This document shows positions 26,532 through 35,479 of a DNA stretch of 64,000 nt, in pieces. The notes beneath the pieces were generated by a model. It searched no databases, was not told where the DNA came from, and saw only the letters and a program-made list of their open reading frames with translations. Source of the DNA: Pseudomonas sp. A-RE-19 (GTDB lineage Bacteria > Pseudomonadota > Gammaproteobacteria > Pseudomonadales > Pseudomonadaceae); NCBI RefSeq assembly GCF_019956555.1, contig NZ_JAHBDQ010000023.1, positions 31,487-95,486 of the forward strand. Direction: 5' to 3'. The translations under genes were made by a program, and so were the position numbers. Position 1 is the stretch's first letter, and every line of letters starts with the position of its first letter.

Positions 26532-26933
26532 TTACTCCTTGGCGTCTTCGGGTTCAGCCGCTACCGGGTGCTGATTGTCTTCAGCCACCGCACGCTCGAT
26601 CAGGGCCGACAGGTGCGCGCCACGCACGACGCTTTCGTCGTAATGGAAGTGCAACTGCGGAACGCTGCGCAACTTCATTTCGCGAGCCAGCTGCATACGC
26701 AGGAAACCGGCGGCCGAGTTGAGCACCTTGATGCTTTGCGCGATGTCTTCGGCGTTGTCCTGCCCCATCACGGTGATGAAGATCTTGGCGTGACCGACGT
26801 CACGGCTGACTTCAACAGCGGTAATGGTGACCAGGCCGACGCGCGGGTCTTTGACTTCACGACGGATCAGCTGTGCCAGCTCACGCTGCATCTGATCGCC
26901 GATACGTTGGGTACGGCTGTATTCTTTTGCCAT
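26532..26933 (-). CDS. rbfA: 30S ribosome-binding factor A
   Basis: A 133-residue KH-fold cold-shock factor that binds the 30S subunit during late maturation of the 16S 5' end. Typical sequence: RTQRIGDQMQRELAQLIRREVKDPR, and LRSVPQLHFHYDES near residue 90. It has an acidic C-terminal tail (EPEDAKE). It sits between infB and truB on the minus strand; a GC-rich hairpin lies in the gap after infB. Confidence 0.97.
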   Translation of the reverse strand: MAKEYSRTQRIGDQMQRELAQLIRREVKDPRVGLVTITAVEVSRDVGHAKIFITVMGQDNAEDIAQSIKVLNSAAGFLRMQLAREMKLRSVPQLHFHYDESVVRGAHLSALIERAVAEDNQHPVAAEPEDAKE

Positions 26934-26987
26934 GTCTTGTTACCTGTTACTGCCCCACGGTGAAACCCGAGGGGTCTGAAAGCGGCA

Positions 26988-27021
26988 AACGCCCGGCCTG
27001 ACAAAAGCCAGACCGGGCGTT
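26988..27021 (-). terminator. GC-rich hairpin between infB and rbfA
   Basis: AACGCCCGG-CCTG pairs with CAG-A-CCGGGCGTT around a short loop. No T-run follows on the minus strand, so it may be a weak terminator, a processing site or an attenuating structure inside the operon rather than a full stop. Confidence 0.45.
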
Positions 27022-27092
27022 GCGTTTAGAGTCCGGACGTTGCGCCGCGCATCTGCATGCGGCGGCTCATCGTGGCCCTTGAAGTGCGCGAG

Positions 27093-29621
27093 TCAGAGGC
27101 TGCGAGCAACCTGAACCTTCTCGAAGACTTCGATCTTGTCACCGACTTTGACGTCGTTGTAGCTCTTCACGCCGATACCGCATTCCATGCCGGCACGTAC
27201 TTCGGAAGCGTCATCCTTGAAGCGGCGCAGGGATTCCAGCTCGCCTTCGAAGATAACGATGTCTTCACGCAGTACACGGATTGGACGGTTACGGTGAACA
27301 ACACCTTCGATAACCATGCAACCGGCGATCGCGCCAAACTTCGGCGAACGGAACACGTCACGCACTTCAGCGGTACCCAGGATGTTCTCGCGAACATCGC
27401 TGCCCAGCATACCGGTGAGGGCTTTCTTGACGTCTTCGATGATGTCGTAGATCACGTTGTAGTAACGCATATCCAGACCTTCCTGCTCGACGATCTTGCG
27501 AGCGCCGGCATCGGCACGCACGTTGAAGCCAAACAGTACAGCGTTGGAGGCCAGTGCCAGGTTGGCGTCGGACTCGGTGATACCACCGACACCGCCACCG
27601 ACCACACGCACTTGCACTTCGTCGTTACCCAGGCCGTTCAAGGCACCGTTCAACGCTTCCAGCGAACCACGGACGTCGGATTTGAGGACGATGTTGAGCG
27701 TCTTCTTCTCTTCCTGACCCATGTTCTCGAAGATGTTTTCAAGCTTGCCAGCGTGAGCACGGGCCAGTTTGACTTCGCGGAACTTGCCTTGACGGAACAG
27801 AGCCACTTCACGGGCTTTCTTCTCGTCGGCAACTACGCTCATCTCGTCGCCAGCGTCCGGGGTACCGTCCAGGCCGAGGATCTCGACCGGGATGGATGGA
27901 CCGGCTTCTTTAATTGGCTTGCCGTTCTCGTCGAGCATGGCGCGAACGCGGCCATAGTTCGAACCGACCAGCACCATGTCGCCTTGGCGCAGGGTACCGT
28001 CTTGAACCAGAACGGTAGCAACCGGGCCACGACCCTTGTCGAGACGCGATTCAACCACAACACCGCGACCTGGGGCCGAAGGAGTCGCTTTCAGTTCGAG
28101 AACTTCAGCTTGCAGCAGGACAGCTTCGAGCAACTCGTCCACGCCGGTACCGACTTTCGCCGAAACCGATACGAACGGGGTATCGCCGCCCCACTCTTCC
28201 GAGGTCACGCCGTGAACCGACAGTTCGCTGCGGATGCGATCGAGATCGGCGCCCGGCTTGTCGATTTTGTTCACGGCAACAACCAGCGGAACACCGGCAG
28301 CCTTGGCGTGCTGGACAGCTTCAACGGTCTGCGGCATTACGCCGTCGTCCGCTGCAACCACCAGGATCACGATGTCGGTCGCCTTGGCACCACGAGCACG
28401 CATCGCGGTGAACGCGGCGTGACCAGGGGTGTCGAGGAAAGTGACCATGCCACGATCAGTTTCAACGTGGTACGCACCGATGTGCTGGGTGATACCGCCG
28501 GCTTCGCCAGCCGCTACCTTGGCACGACGGATGTAGTCGAGCAGCGAGGTCTTACCGTGGTCAACGTGGCCCATTACGGTCACAACCGGTGCACGGGAGA
28601 ACGCTTCACCTTCAAACTTCAGGGACTCGGCCAGGGAATCTTCCAGGGCAGTGTCGCTGACCAGGGTCACTTTGTGGCCCAGCTCTTCGGCAACCAGTTG
28701 GGCAGTTTCCTGATCCAGTACCTGGTTGATGGTCGCTGGAGTACCCAGTTTGAACATGAACTTGATGATTTCAGCTGCCTTGACCGACATCTGCTGGGCG
28801 AGATCGCCAACAGTGATGGTCTCGCCGATCTTCACTTCGCGCACTACAGGGCCGGTTGGGCTCTGGAAACCGTGAGCGTTGCGTTTCTTCAGCTTGGCCT
28901 TGCCGCGACCACCACGACGGAAGCCATCGCTTTCTTCGTCGGTAGTACGTGGGGCAACGCGTGGAGCAGGCGCTTTTTCCTTGACCGAAGCACGATGCGG
29001 AGCGTTTTTGCGCTCACCATCGCCACTGCCACGACGATTGCTATCGTCGGCGCGTGGTTTGTCCGGACGGCGCTGTTCGTTCTGCTTGTTGCGAACGTCA
29101 GCAGACGGTGCTGGTGCAGCAGCCACAACCGGTGCGCTTTCGCGTACTGGCTCGGCAACTGCAGCAGGTGCTGCAACAGCGTCGTTCGTAGCGGTTTGCG
29201 CAGCAGCAGGCTGGCGACGCGCTTCTTCTTCGGCGCGACGCTTGGCTTCTTCTTCAGCCTTCTGACGTGCAGCATTTTCTACTGCGCGACGTTCTTCCAG
29301 TTCGCGTTTGCGCTCGGCTTCGATTTCTTCCGGGCTGCGCTGAACGAAAACTTTCTTCTTGCGAACTTCAACACTGATGCTTTTGCTGCCAGCAACACGC
29401 AGGGTGCTGGTGGTTTTACGCTGCAGTGTAATCTTGCGTGGTTCTTCCACTTTCGCCTTGTGGCTGCTTTTCAAGTGAGTCAGCAAAGATTGCTTCTCAC
29501 TGTCAGTCACATGTTCTTCGGCGGCGGTGTGCGGCAGACCTGCCTCACGCATCTGCTGCAACAGGCGCTCTACCGGTGTTTTGACCTCATCGGCCAGTTG
29601 TTTCACCGTGACTTGCGTCAT
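27093..29621 (-). CDS. infB: Translation initiation factor IF-2
   Basis: The 842-residue GTPase brings fMet-tRNA to the 30S subunit and promotes subunit joining. N-terminal IF2_N domains occupy about 1-55. A long charged, alanine-rich linker (about 95-240) is low-complexity, as usual. The G domain starts with GHVDHGKT at 351-358, then DTPGHAAF and NKID. EF-Tu-like beta barrels and the C-terminal initiator-tRNA-binding domain follow (IGVKSYNDVKVGDKIEVFE). It lies 27 bases after nusA in the rimP-nusA-infB operon. Confidence 0.98.
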   Translation of the reverse strand: MTQVTVKQLADEVKTPVERLLQQMREAGLPHTAAEEHVTDSEKQSLLTHLKSSHKAKVEEPRKITLQRKTTSTLRVAGSKSISVEVRKKKVFVQRSPEEIEAERKRELEERRAVENAARQKAEEEAKRRAEEEARRQPAAAQTATNDAVAAPAAVAEPVRESAPVVAAAPAPSADVRNKQNEQRRPDKPRADDSNRRGSGDGERKNAPHRASVKEKAPAPRVAPRTTDEESDGFRRGGRGKAKLKKRNAHGFQSPTGPVVREVKIGETITVGDLAQQMSVKAAEIIKFMFKLGTPATINQVLDQETAQLVAEELGHKVTLVSDTALEDSLAESLKFEGEAFSRAPVVTVMGHVDHGKTSLLDYIRRAKVAAGEAGGITQHIGAYHVETDRGMVTFLDTPGHAAFTAMRARGAKATDIVILVVAADDGVMPQTVEAVQHAKAAGVPLVVAVNKIDKPGADLDRIRSELSVHGVTSEEWGGDTPFVSVSAKVGTGVDELLEAVLLQAEVLELKATPSAPGRGVVVESRLDKGRGPVATVLVQDGTLRQGDMVLVGSNYGRVRAMLDENGKPIKEAGPSIPVEILGLDGTPDAGDEMSVVADEKKAREVALFRQGKFREVKLARAHAGKLENIFENMGQEEKKTLNIVLKSDVRGSLEALNGALNGLGNDEVQVRVVGGGVGGITESDANLALASNAVLFGFNVRADAGARKIVEQEGLDMRYYNVIYDIIEDVKKALTGMLGSDVRENILGTAEVRDVFRSPKFGAIAGCMVIEGVVHRNRPIRVLREDIVIFEGELESLRRFKDDASEVRAGMECGIGVKSYNDVKVGDKIEVFEKVQVARSL

Positions 29622-29648
29622 GCACTTCTCTCCTCAGGCCGCGCCTAA

Positions 29649-31130
29649 TTACTCGAACCAGTGGGCTCGGGCGGCCATGATCAACTTGCCGGCACGATCA
29701 TCGTCAATGCCGTCGATGTCGAGCAGGTCGTCAATAGACTGCTCGGCCAGGTCTTCGCGGGTAATTACGCCGCGCACCGCCAGTTCCATCGCCAAATCCT
29801 TGTCCATACCCTCAAGCGAGAGCAGGTCTTCGGCCGGATGGGCGTCTGCCAGCTTTTCCTCAGTAGCGATGGCTTTGGTCAACAAACGATCCTTGGCGCG
29901 AGCGCGAAGCTCGTTGACGGTTTCTTCGTCAAAGCCGTCGATGTTGAGCATTTCTTCCAACGGTACGTAGGCAATCTCTTCCAGGCTGGTGAAGCCTTCA
30001 TCTACCAGCACCTGTGCCAGGTCTTCGTCGACTTCCAGCTCGTCGATGAAGTTGCGCAGGATGTCGCCGGTTTCTGCTTGCTGCTTAGCCTGGATGTCCG
30101 ATTCGGTCATCACGTTCAGGGTCCAGCCAGTCAACTGGCTAGCCAGACGCACGTTCTGACCACCGCGACCGATGGCCTGAGCCAGATTGTCTGCGCCAAC
30201 GGCGATGTCCATTGCATGGGCATCTTCGTCAACGATAATTGCCGCCACTTCAGCCGGCGACATTGCATTGATCACGAACTGAGCCGGGTTATCGTCCCAC
30301 AGGACGATGTCCACACGCTCACCGCCCAACTCGCCGGACACTGCCTGGACGCGCGAACCGCGCATACCGATGCAAGCGCCTTGCGGATCAATGCGTTTGT
30401 CCTTGGAGCGGACCGCGATCTTGGCGCGCGAACCCGGGTCGCGGGACGCAGCCATTACTTCGATCAGGCCTTCGGCGATTTCCGGCACTTCGATGCGGAA
30501 CAACTCGATCAGCATTTCCGGCGCGGTACGCGACAGGATCAGCTGCGGGCCGCGGTTCTCGGTGCGGATTTCCTTGAGCAGCGCACGCAGACGCACGCCA
30601 ACCCGGAAAGTTTCGCGAGAGATGATGTCTTCACGGGCCAGCAACGCTTCAGCGTTGTTGCCCAGATCGACGATCACGTTGTCGCGGGTGACTTTCTTCA
30701 CGGTGCCGGAGATGATTTCTCCCAGGCGCTCGCGATAGGCGTCAACGACTTGAGCACGCTCGGCTTCGCGAACTTTCTGCACGATGACTTGCTTGGCAGT
30801 CTGTGCAGCAATGCGGCCGAACTCGATGGATTCGATCTTTTCTTCGACAACGTCACCGACCTTGGCGCCAGGATGCGTTTCGGCAACCTTGCTCGGCCAG
30901 GTTTCGATGGCCGGATCGTCCAGGTCTGCTTCTTCGACGACCGTCCAGCGACGGAATGTCTCGTAAGCACCGGTGTGGCGATTGATTTCCACACGCAGAT
31001 CGACTTCGTCCTCGAAACGCTTTTTGGTAGCAGTGGCCAGAGCCAGCTCCAGCGCTTCAAAAATTACGTTTGCCGGTACGCCCTTTTCATTGGATACCGA
31101 CTCAACAACCAGCAGTACTTCTTTGCTCAT
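29649..31130 (-). CDS. nusA: Transcription termination/antitermination factor NusA
   Basis: A 493-residue RNA polymerase factor affecting pausing, termination and antitermination. The N-terminal polymerase-binding domain (about 1-125) is followed by S1 (about 135-200), two KH domains (to about 345) and two C-terminal acidic repeats (VDEGFTSLEEIAYVPLEEML and ELAVRGVITREDLAEQSIDD). The ATG at 31130 is chosen because MSKEVLLVVESVSNEKG is the conserved start; an upstream in-frame extension is unlikely. Confidence 0.98.
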   Translation of the reverse strand: MSKEVLLVVESVSNEKGVPANVIFEALELALATATKKRFEDEVDLRVEINRHTGAYETFRRWTVVEEADLDDPAIETWPSKVAETHPGAKVGDVVEEKIESIEFGRIAAQTAKQVIVQKVREAERAQVVDAYRERLGEIISGTVKKVTRDNVIVDLGNNAEALLAREDIISRETFRVGVRLRALLKEIRTENRGPQLILSRTAPEMLIELFRIEVPEIAEGLIEVMAASRDPGSRAKIAVRSKDKRIDPQGACIGMRGSRVQAVSGELGGERVDIVLWDDNPAQFVINAMSPAEVAAIIVDEDAHAMDIAVGADNLAQAIGRGGQNVRLASQLTGWTLNVMTESDIQAKQQAETGDILRNFIDELEVDEDLAQVLVDEGFTSLEEIAYVPLEEMLNIDGFDEETVNELRARAKDRLLTKAIATEEKLADAHPAEDLLSLEGMDKDLAMELAVRGVITREDLAEQSIDDLLDIDGIDDDRAGKLIMAARAHWFE

Positions 31131-31177
31131 CGTACGCCTCGCCTTTCGCAAGCCATTGGATCCGCGGGATCCGCGTC

Positions 31178-31636
31178 TCAGTCAAAACTGGGAATAATGT
31201 TGGCCTTGTCGATCATATCGATCGGCAACAGGAACTCATGGTCTTCAACCTGCACCACGACGTCCTGCTCTTCTACACCGCGCAGAAGGCCCTGAAAGTT
31301 GCGTCGGCCTTCAAAAGGCGAGCGCAGCTTGATCTTCACTTGTTCACCGGCAAATTTTGCAAACTGCTCAATAGTGAACAGTGGGCGTTCCATGCCAGGC
31401 GAGGAAACTTCAAGGGTATATTCAACAGCGATAGGATCTTCAACATCCAGTACACCGCTGATCTGGCGGCTGACGATGGCACAATCGTCCACCAGCACAC
31501 CGCCCTCTTTATCGATATAAACGCGCAACATTGAGTGGCGACCTTGAGCCGAAAACTCAATACCCCAGCATTCATAGCCTAGGGCCACGACCACCGGGGC
31601 CAGCAAGGCCTGCAACTCTTCTAGCTTGCTCGACAC
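31178..31636 (-). CDS. rimP: Ribosome maturation factor RimP
   Basis: The 152-residue protein assists 30S assembly. The sequence (SSKLEELQALLAP..., LEVSSPGMERPLF, KANIIPSFD) is typical. The start is set at GTG 31636 behind a GAGGGGG ribosome site, which gives the known Pseudomonas length. The longer frame to 31699 would begin inside a terminator. It is the first protein gene of the rimP-nusA-infB operon, downstream of tRNA-fMet. Confidence 0.95.
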   Translation of the reverse strand: MSSKLEELQALLAPVVVALGYECWGIEFSAQGRHSMLRVYIDKEGGVLVDDCAIVSRQISGVLDVEDPIAVEYTLEVSSPGMERPLFTIEQFAKFAGEQVKIKLRSPFEGRRNFQGLLRGVEEQDVVVQVEDHEFLLPIDMIDKANIIPSFD

Positions 31637-31673
31637 CTGAACCCCCTCGTGCATGTATGTGCATGCTGTGCAA

Positions 31674-31699
31674 AATAAAAAAATGGGCGAAACGCCCAT
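31674..31699 (-). terminator. Terminator hairpin before rimP
   Basis: On the minus strand ATGGGCG-TTT-CGCCCAT is followed by a run of seven T. It lies about 40 bases upstream of rimP and downstream of another terminator, so rimP-nusA expression probably needs read-through or a promoter in between. Confidence 0.85.
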
Positions 31700-31743
31700 C
31701 CTTGAAACGCCGTCGAATAGCGGCGTAGAAAGTGTCCAGCTAA

Positions 31744-31766
31744 CAAAAAGCCCCTTAAAAGGGGCT
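31744..31766 (-). terminator. Terminator after tRNA-fMet
   Basis: On the minus strand AGCCCC-TTTTAA-GGGGCT is followed by TTTTT, eight bases beyond the tRNA CCA end. Confidence 0.9.
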
Positions 31767-31774
31767 CCTTAAAC

Positions 31775-31851
<77 letters not shown>

Positions 31852-31913
31852 ACAAAGCTGGGGCGGAAGTATACGACCGATCCCTGACAGGGTCAATGTA
31901 ACCTTCCACCTAC

Positions 31914-31936
31914 AAGAAAGCCCGCAACAGCGGGCT
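31914..31936 (-). terminator. Terminator between tRNA-Leu and tRNA-fMet
   Basis: AGCCCGC-TGTT-GCGGGCT followed by TTTCTT on the minus strand, 11 bases beyond the tRNA-Leu CCA. Confidence 0.8.
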
Positions 31937-31947
31937 CTCCTGATAAT

Positions 31948-32033
31948 TGGTACCGAGAAGGGGACTCGAACCCCTACACCCTATGGGCACAACCACCTCA
32001 AGGTTGCGTGTCTACCAATTCCACCACCTCGGC
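31948..32033 (-). tRNA. tRNA-Leu (GAG anticodon)
   Basis: An 86-base class II tRNA beginning GCCGAGGTGGTGGAATTGG, with the anticodon loop TTGAGGT, a long variable arm and an encoded CCA. It lies 22 bases after secG on the same strand, the usual secG-leuU order. Confidence 0.96.
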
Positions 32034-32055
32034 AATACTACGTTTGAAACTCTTC

Positions 32056-32439
32056 TTACTTCTGCTCTTGAGCTGGAGGCACGTCAGTCGCTGGAGTAGC
32101 CGACTTTTGCTCTTGAAGCACCGGGACATCATCAGAAGCCGGTTTTTGCTTTGGAACTTCCAACACTGCTGGATTTGGCAAACCTACTTGAGTCAGCTGA
32201 TGAGCCTTCTCTTTAGCAAAGTAACCTAACCCCAAGCTGGTTATGAAGAAACCGGCGGCAAGTATAGCAGTAAACTTACTAAGAAAGGTAGAGGAACCTT
32301 GGCTTCCGAACACAGTATTTGAAGCACCTGCTCCGAAAGACGCGCCAGCATCCGCACCCTTACCCTGCTGCAGCAAAACCAGAGCAACTACGCCCAATGC
32401 ACCCAGCAGATGAAAAACGACTACGACTGTTTCCAGCAT
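32056..32439 (-). CDS. secG: Protein-export membrane protein SecG
   Basis: A 127-residue subunit of the SecYEG translocon. Two membrane spans (about 4-22 and 53-72) enclose the conserved LLQQGKGADAGASFGAG...FGSQGSSTFLSK loop. The C-terminus is a proline/glutamine-rich tail. The start at 32439 matches the family; the longer frame to 32487 overlaps tpiA. It follows tpiA by four bases. Confidence 0.96.
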   Translation of the reverse strand: MLETVVVVFHLLGALGVVALVLLQQGKGADAGASFGAGASNTVFGSQGSSTFLSKFTAILAAGFFITSLGLGYFAKEKAHQLTQVGLPNPAVLEVPKQKPASDDVPVLQEQKSATPATDVPPAQEQK

Positions 32440-32443
32440 TTTT

Positions 32444-33199
32444 TCAGTTTCCCGCGGCGCGACAAATCGCACCGAACTCATCTGCATTCAGGGAAGCTCC
32501 ACCAATGAGCCCCCCATCGATATCCGGCATGCCGAACAGTTCGACCGCATTGGCCGCCTTCACGCTGCCGCCGTATAGAAGCCGCACACCTTGTGCGACT
32601 TCAGAATTCTCTGCCGCCAACTGAGCGCGAATGGCTGCGTGCACATCCTGCGCCTGTTGCGGCGAAGCAGTCAGCCCGGTGCCAATGGCCCAGACCGGCT
32701 CGTAAGCGATTACTGCCTTTGCAAAGACACCAACACCCAGCTCCTCGATGATGCTGCCCAGCTGACGCCCGACAACCTCAAGAGTTTTCCCGGCTTCACG
32801 CTGCTCAAGGGTTTCCCCTATACACAACACCGGAATCAAGCCACATGCCTGTGCCGCTGCGAACTTGCGAATCAGCATTCCGTCCTGCTCGCCCATGATC
32901 TGGCGGCGCTCGGAGTGCCCGACAAGCACCAGGGAACAACCTGCATCCTCCAACTGACTCGGCGCAACCTCACCGGTCAATGCACCTTGCATGGATTCCA
33001 CCGCAGAGTTCTGCGCGCCGACCGAAATCGACTTACCTTCCAAGCCATCAATCACTTGATTGATATACAAGCAAGGCGGGAATACCGCGACATCAACACC
33101 GCTCGGCAAGGCCAGATGACGAAGGCCGTTGATCAGCTCAGCGACGCTGGCGCGGGTACCGTGCATCTTCCAGTTACCAGCTACCATAGGGCGACGCAT
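32444..33199 (-). CDS. tpiA: Triose-phosphate isomerase
   Basis: The 251-residue TIM barrel interconverts dihydroxyacetone phosphate and glyceraldehyde 3-phosphate. The N-terminal VAGNWKMHG has the catalytic Asn/Lys, GHSERR the catalytic histidine, and IAYEPVWAIGTG the catalytic glutamate. The phosphate loop (LLYGGSV) is also present. It lies between glmM and secG on the minus strand, the standard Pseudomonas order. Confidence 0.98.
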   Translation of the reverse strand: MRRPMVAGNWKMHGTRASVAELINGLRHLALPSGVDVAVFPPCLYINQVIDGLEGKSISVGAQNSAVESMQGALTGEVAPSQLEDAGCSLVLVGHSERRQIMGEQDGMLIRKFAAAQACGLIPVLCIGETLEQREAGKTLEVVGRQLGSIIEELGVGVFAKAVIAYEPVWAIGTGLTASPQQAQDVHAAIRAQLAAENSEVAQGVRLLYGGSVKAANAVELFGMPDIDGGLIGGASLNADEFGAICRAAGN

Positions 33200-33265
33200 G
33201 CTGTACCTCGTCGGTCAAAGTGGGCGCAGATGTTACCCAACACAATCATGGCTGGCAAGCCGAAA

Positions 33266-34603
33266 TCAGGCAGAAACTTCAGTTACCAGTTTTGCCAGCT
33301 CTTCGGCGTAACCGCGAACCTGCATTTCGTCCTCGCCCTCGACCATGACTCGTACCAGCGGCTCTGTCCCGGACTTGCGCAACAGCACGCGCCCACGACC
33401 GGCCATCGCCTGGGTGACACGGTCACTGGCCGCTTTGACTGTCGGATGCTCGAGCGGGCTCGCACCACCGCCAAACCGCACATTGATCAGCACCTGAGGA
33501 CACTTGCGCAGCGCCTGACGAGACTGAGCCAGGCCTTCCGAGCGCGTTTTCAGCGCCATCAGCACCTGCAGCGCAGCAATGATCGCATCACCGGTGGTGG
33601 TATGACTGAAGCAGACAATGTGCCCCGAGTTTTCACCTCCCACCTGCCAATCGCGCTCCAGCAACTCGGAGATTACGTAGCGGTCGCCAACATTGGCGCG
33701 CACAAAAGGAATCGCCAGATCCGCCAGGGCCAATTCCAGCCCCAGGTTACTCATCAGCGTGCCGACCACGCCGCCCTGCAACTTGCCGCGCTCATGCAGA
33801 TCACGAGCGATGATGAACAGCAACTCATCGCCGTCGACGACAGCACCGGTGTGATCGACCATCTGGACTCGATCACCATCACCATCAAAGGCGATGCCCA
33901 AATCAGCGTACTCAGCCAATACGGCGGCTTGCAACGGCCCCATATGAGTCGAGCCGCAATTTTCATTGATGTTCAGGCCATTTGGATGAGCCGAAAGCAC
34001 AACGACATCGGCCCCCAACTCACGGAACACACTAGGCGCCACTTTATAGGTCGCACCGTGGGCGCAGTCGATCACGATCTTCAGGCCGGCAAAACTGGTG
34101 CCGGTCGGAACGCTGCTCTTACAGAATTCGATATAACGGCCCGAGGCGTCGTTGATTCGCGATACCTTGCCGATCTTGCTCGATTCAACCACGGTCATCG
34201 GGGTATCGAGCAGCTCTTCGATCATCAGCTCGACTTCGTCCGGGAGCTTGGTGCCCCTTCCGGAGAAAAACTTGATGCCGTTATCGTCATGAGGATTGTG
34301 CGACGCACTGATCACGATGCCCGCTTCGGCATGAAAGGTACGTGTCAGATAGGCGATAGCCGGCGTCGGCATCGGCCCCAGAAGCATTACGTCAGCACCT
34401 GCCGATGTGAGCCCGGCCTCAAGCGCCGACTCGAACATGTAACCGGAGATTCGGGTGTCCTTGCCCACGAGCACCTTGCAGGCCCCCATGCTGCGGAACG
34501 CCATGCCTGCAGCCCAGCCAAGCTTGAGCATGAAGTCAGGAGTAATCGGGTATTGACCGACCCGACCACGAATGCCGTCGGTGCCAAAATATTTCTTGCT
34601 CAT
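33266..34603 (-). CDS. glmM: Phosphoglucosamine mutase
   Basis: A 445-residue enzyme converting glucosamine 6-phosphate to the 1-phosphate for UDP-GlcNAc, and hence peptidoglycan and LPS. The active-site phosphoserine is Ser101 in ISASHNPHDDNG. The metal-binding DGDGDR loop lies near residue 242 and the C-terminal phosphate loop RKSGTEPLVRVMVEG near 410. It starts 16 bases after folP, in the ftsH-folP-glmM order also seen in E. coli. Confidence 0.98.
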   Translation of the reverse strand: MSKKYFGTDGIRGRVGQYPITPDFMLKLGWAAGMAFRSMGACKVLVGKDTRISGYMFESALEAGLTSAGADVMLLGPMPTPAIAYLTRTFHAEAGIVISASHNPHDDNGIKFFSGRGTKLPDEVELMIEELLDTPMTVVESSKIGKVSRINDASGRYIEFCKSSVPTGTSFAGLKIVIDCAHGATYKVAPSVFRELGADVVVLSAHPNGLNINENCGSTHMGPLQAAVLAEYADLGIAFDGDGDRVQMVDHTGAVVDGDELLFIIARDLHERGKLQGGVVGTLMSNLGLELALADLAIPFVRANVGDRYVISELLERDWQVGGENSGHIVCFSHTTTGDAIIAALQVLMALKTRSEGLAQSRQALRKCPQVLINVRFGGGASPLEHPTVKAASDRVTQAMAGRGRVLLRKSGTEPLVRVMVEGEDEMQVRGYAEELAKLVTEVSA

Positions 34604-34619
34604 AAGTACTCCATCATTC

Positions 34620-35471
34620 TTATTCGGCTGATTCTACAGCAGCGATCATCCGCACCACGTCGACCGTTTCGGCCACATCGTGGACGCGCAATATACGCGC
34701 GCCCTTGACCAAAGCCAGCGCCGCCAGCGCCAGACCGCCATGCAGGCGCTCTCCCACCGGCCGATTCAAGGCCTGCCCGATCATGCTCTTTCGCGATACC
34801 CCGACCAACAGGGGCCGCCCCAAGGCATGAAGGGCCTCCATGTGCTTGAACAAGCTCAGGTTGTGCTGCAAGTTTTTCGCAAAACCGAAGCCCGGATCGA
34901 GGATGATCCGCTCTGCGGGGATACCCACCGACGCACACTGGACCATGCGTTCGGCGAGAAACTCGCCGACCTCTTTCGTAACATCCTGATAATGCGGATC
35001 GTCCTGCATGTCGCCCGGCTCGCCGAGCATATGCATCAGGCACACCGGCAAGCCGGTGGCCGCTGCTGCATCCAGGGCTCCGTCTCGGCGCAACGAACGC
35101 ACGTCATTGATCAACCCCGCTCCCAGCCTTGCAGTTTCACGCATGACCGCCGGCGTGGAGGTATCGACCGAGATAATCACATCGAGTTCACGATGAATGC
35201 GCTCGACGATGGGCGCTACACGCTCCAGCTCCTCAAGTGGCGAAACCGCCCTGGCGCCGGGCCGGGTCGATTCGCCACCGACGTCGATCAGCGTTGCGCC
35301 GGCCACCACCATCGCCTCGGCGTGACGCAGGGCCGCATCCAGCTGACTGTATCGGCCGCCATCAGAAAAGGAGTCGGGAGTGACATTGAGAATACCCATG
35401 ACATGCGCCTGGGCCAAATCAAGAACCCGGTTGCCGCAAGGCAACCGGGTTGAGGACTGAACAAAAGTCAT
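34620..35471 (-). CDS. folP: Dihydropteroate synthase
   Basis: The 283-residue enzyme joins p-aminobenzoate to the pterin pyrophosphate in folate synthesis and is the sulfonamide target. Signature motifs are MGILNVTPDSFSDGG, GGESTRPGA and the C-terminal LRVHDVAET. It starts nine bases after the ftsH stop and is followed by glmM. Confidence 0.98.
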   Translation of the reverse strand: MTFVQSSTRLPCGNRVLDLAQAHVMGILNVTPDSFSDGGRYSQLDAALRHAEAMVVAGATLIDVGGESTRPGARAVSPLEELERVAPIVERIHRELDVIISVDTSTPAVMRETARLGAGLINDVRSLRRDGALDAAAATGLPVCLMHMLGEPGDMQDDPHYQDVTKEVGEFLAERMVQCASVGIPAERIILDPGFGFAKNLQHNLSLFKHMEALHALGRPLLVGVSRKSMIGQALNRPVGERLHGGLALAALALVKGARILRVHDVAETVDVVRMIAAVESAE

Positions 35472-35479
35472 TTCAAGCC

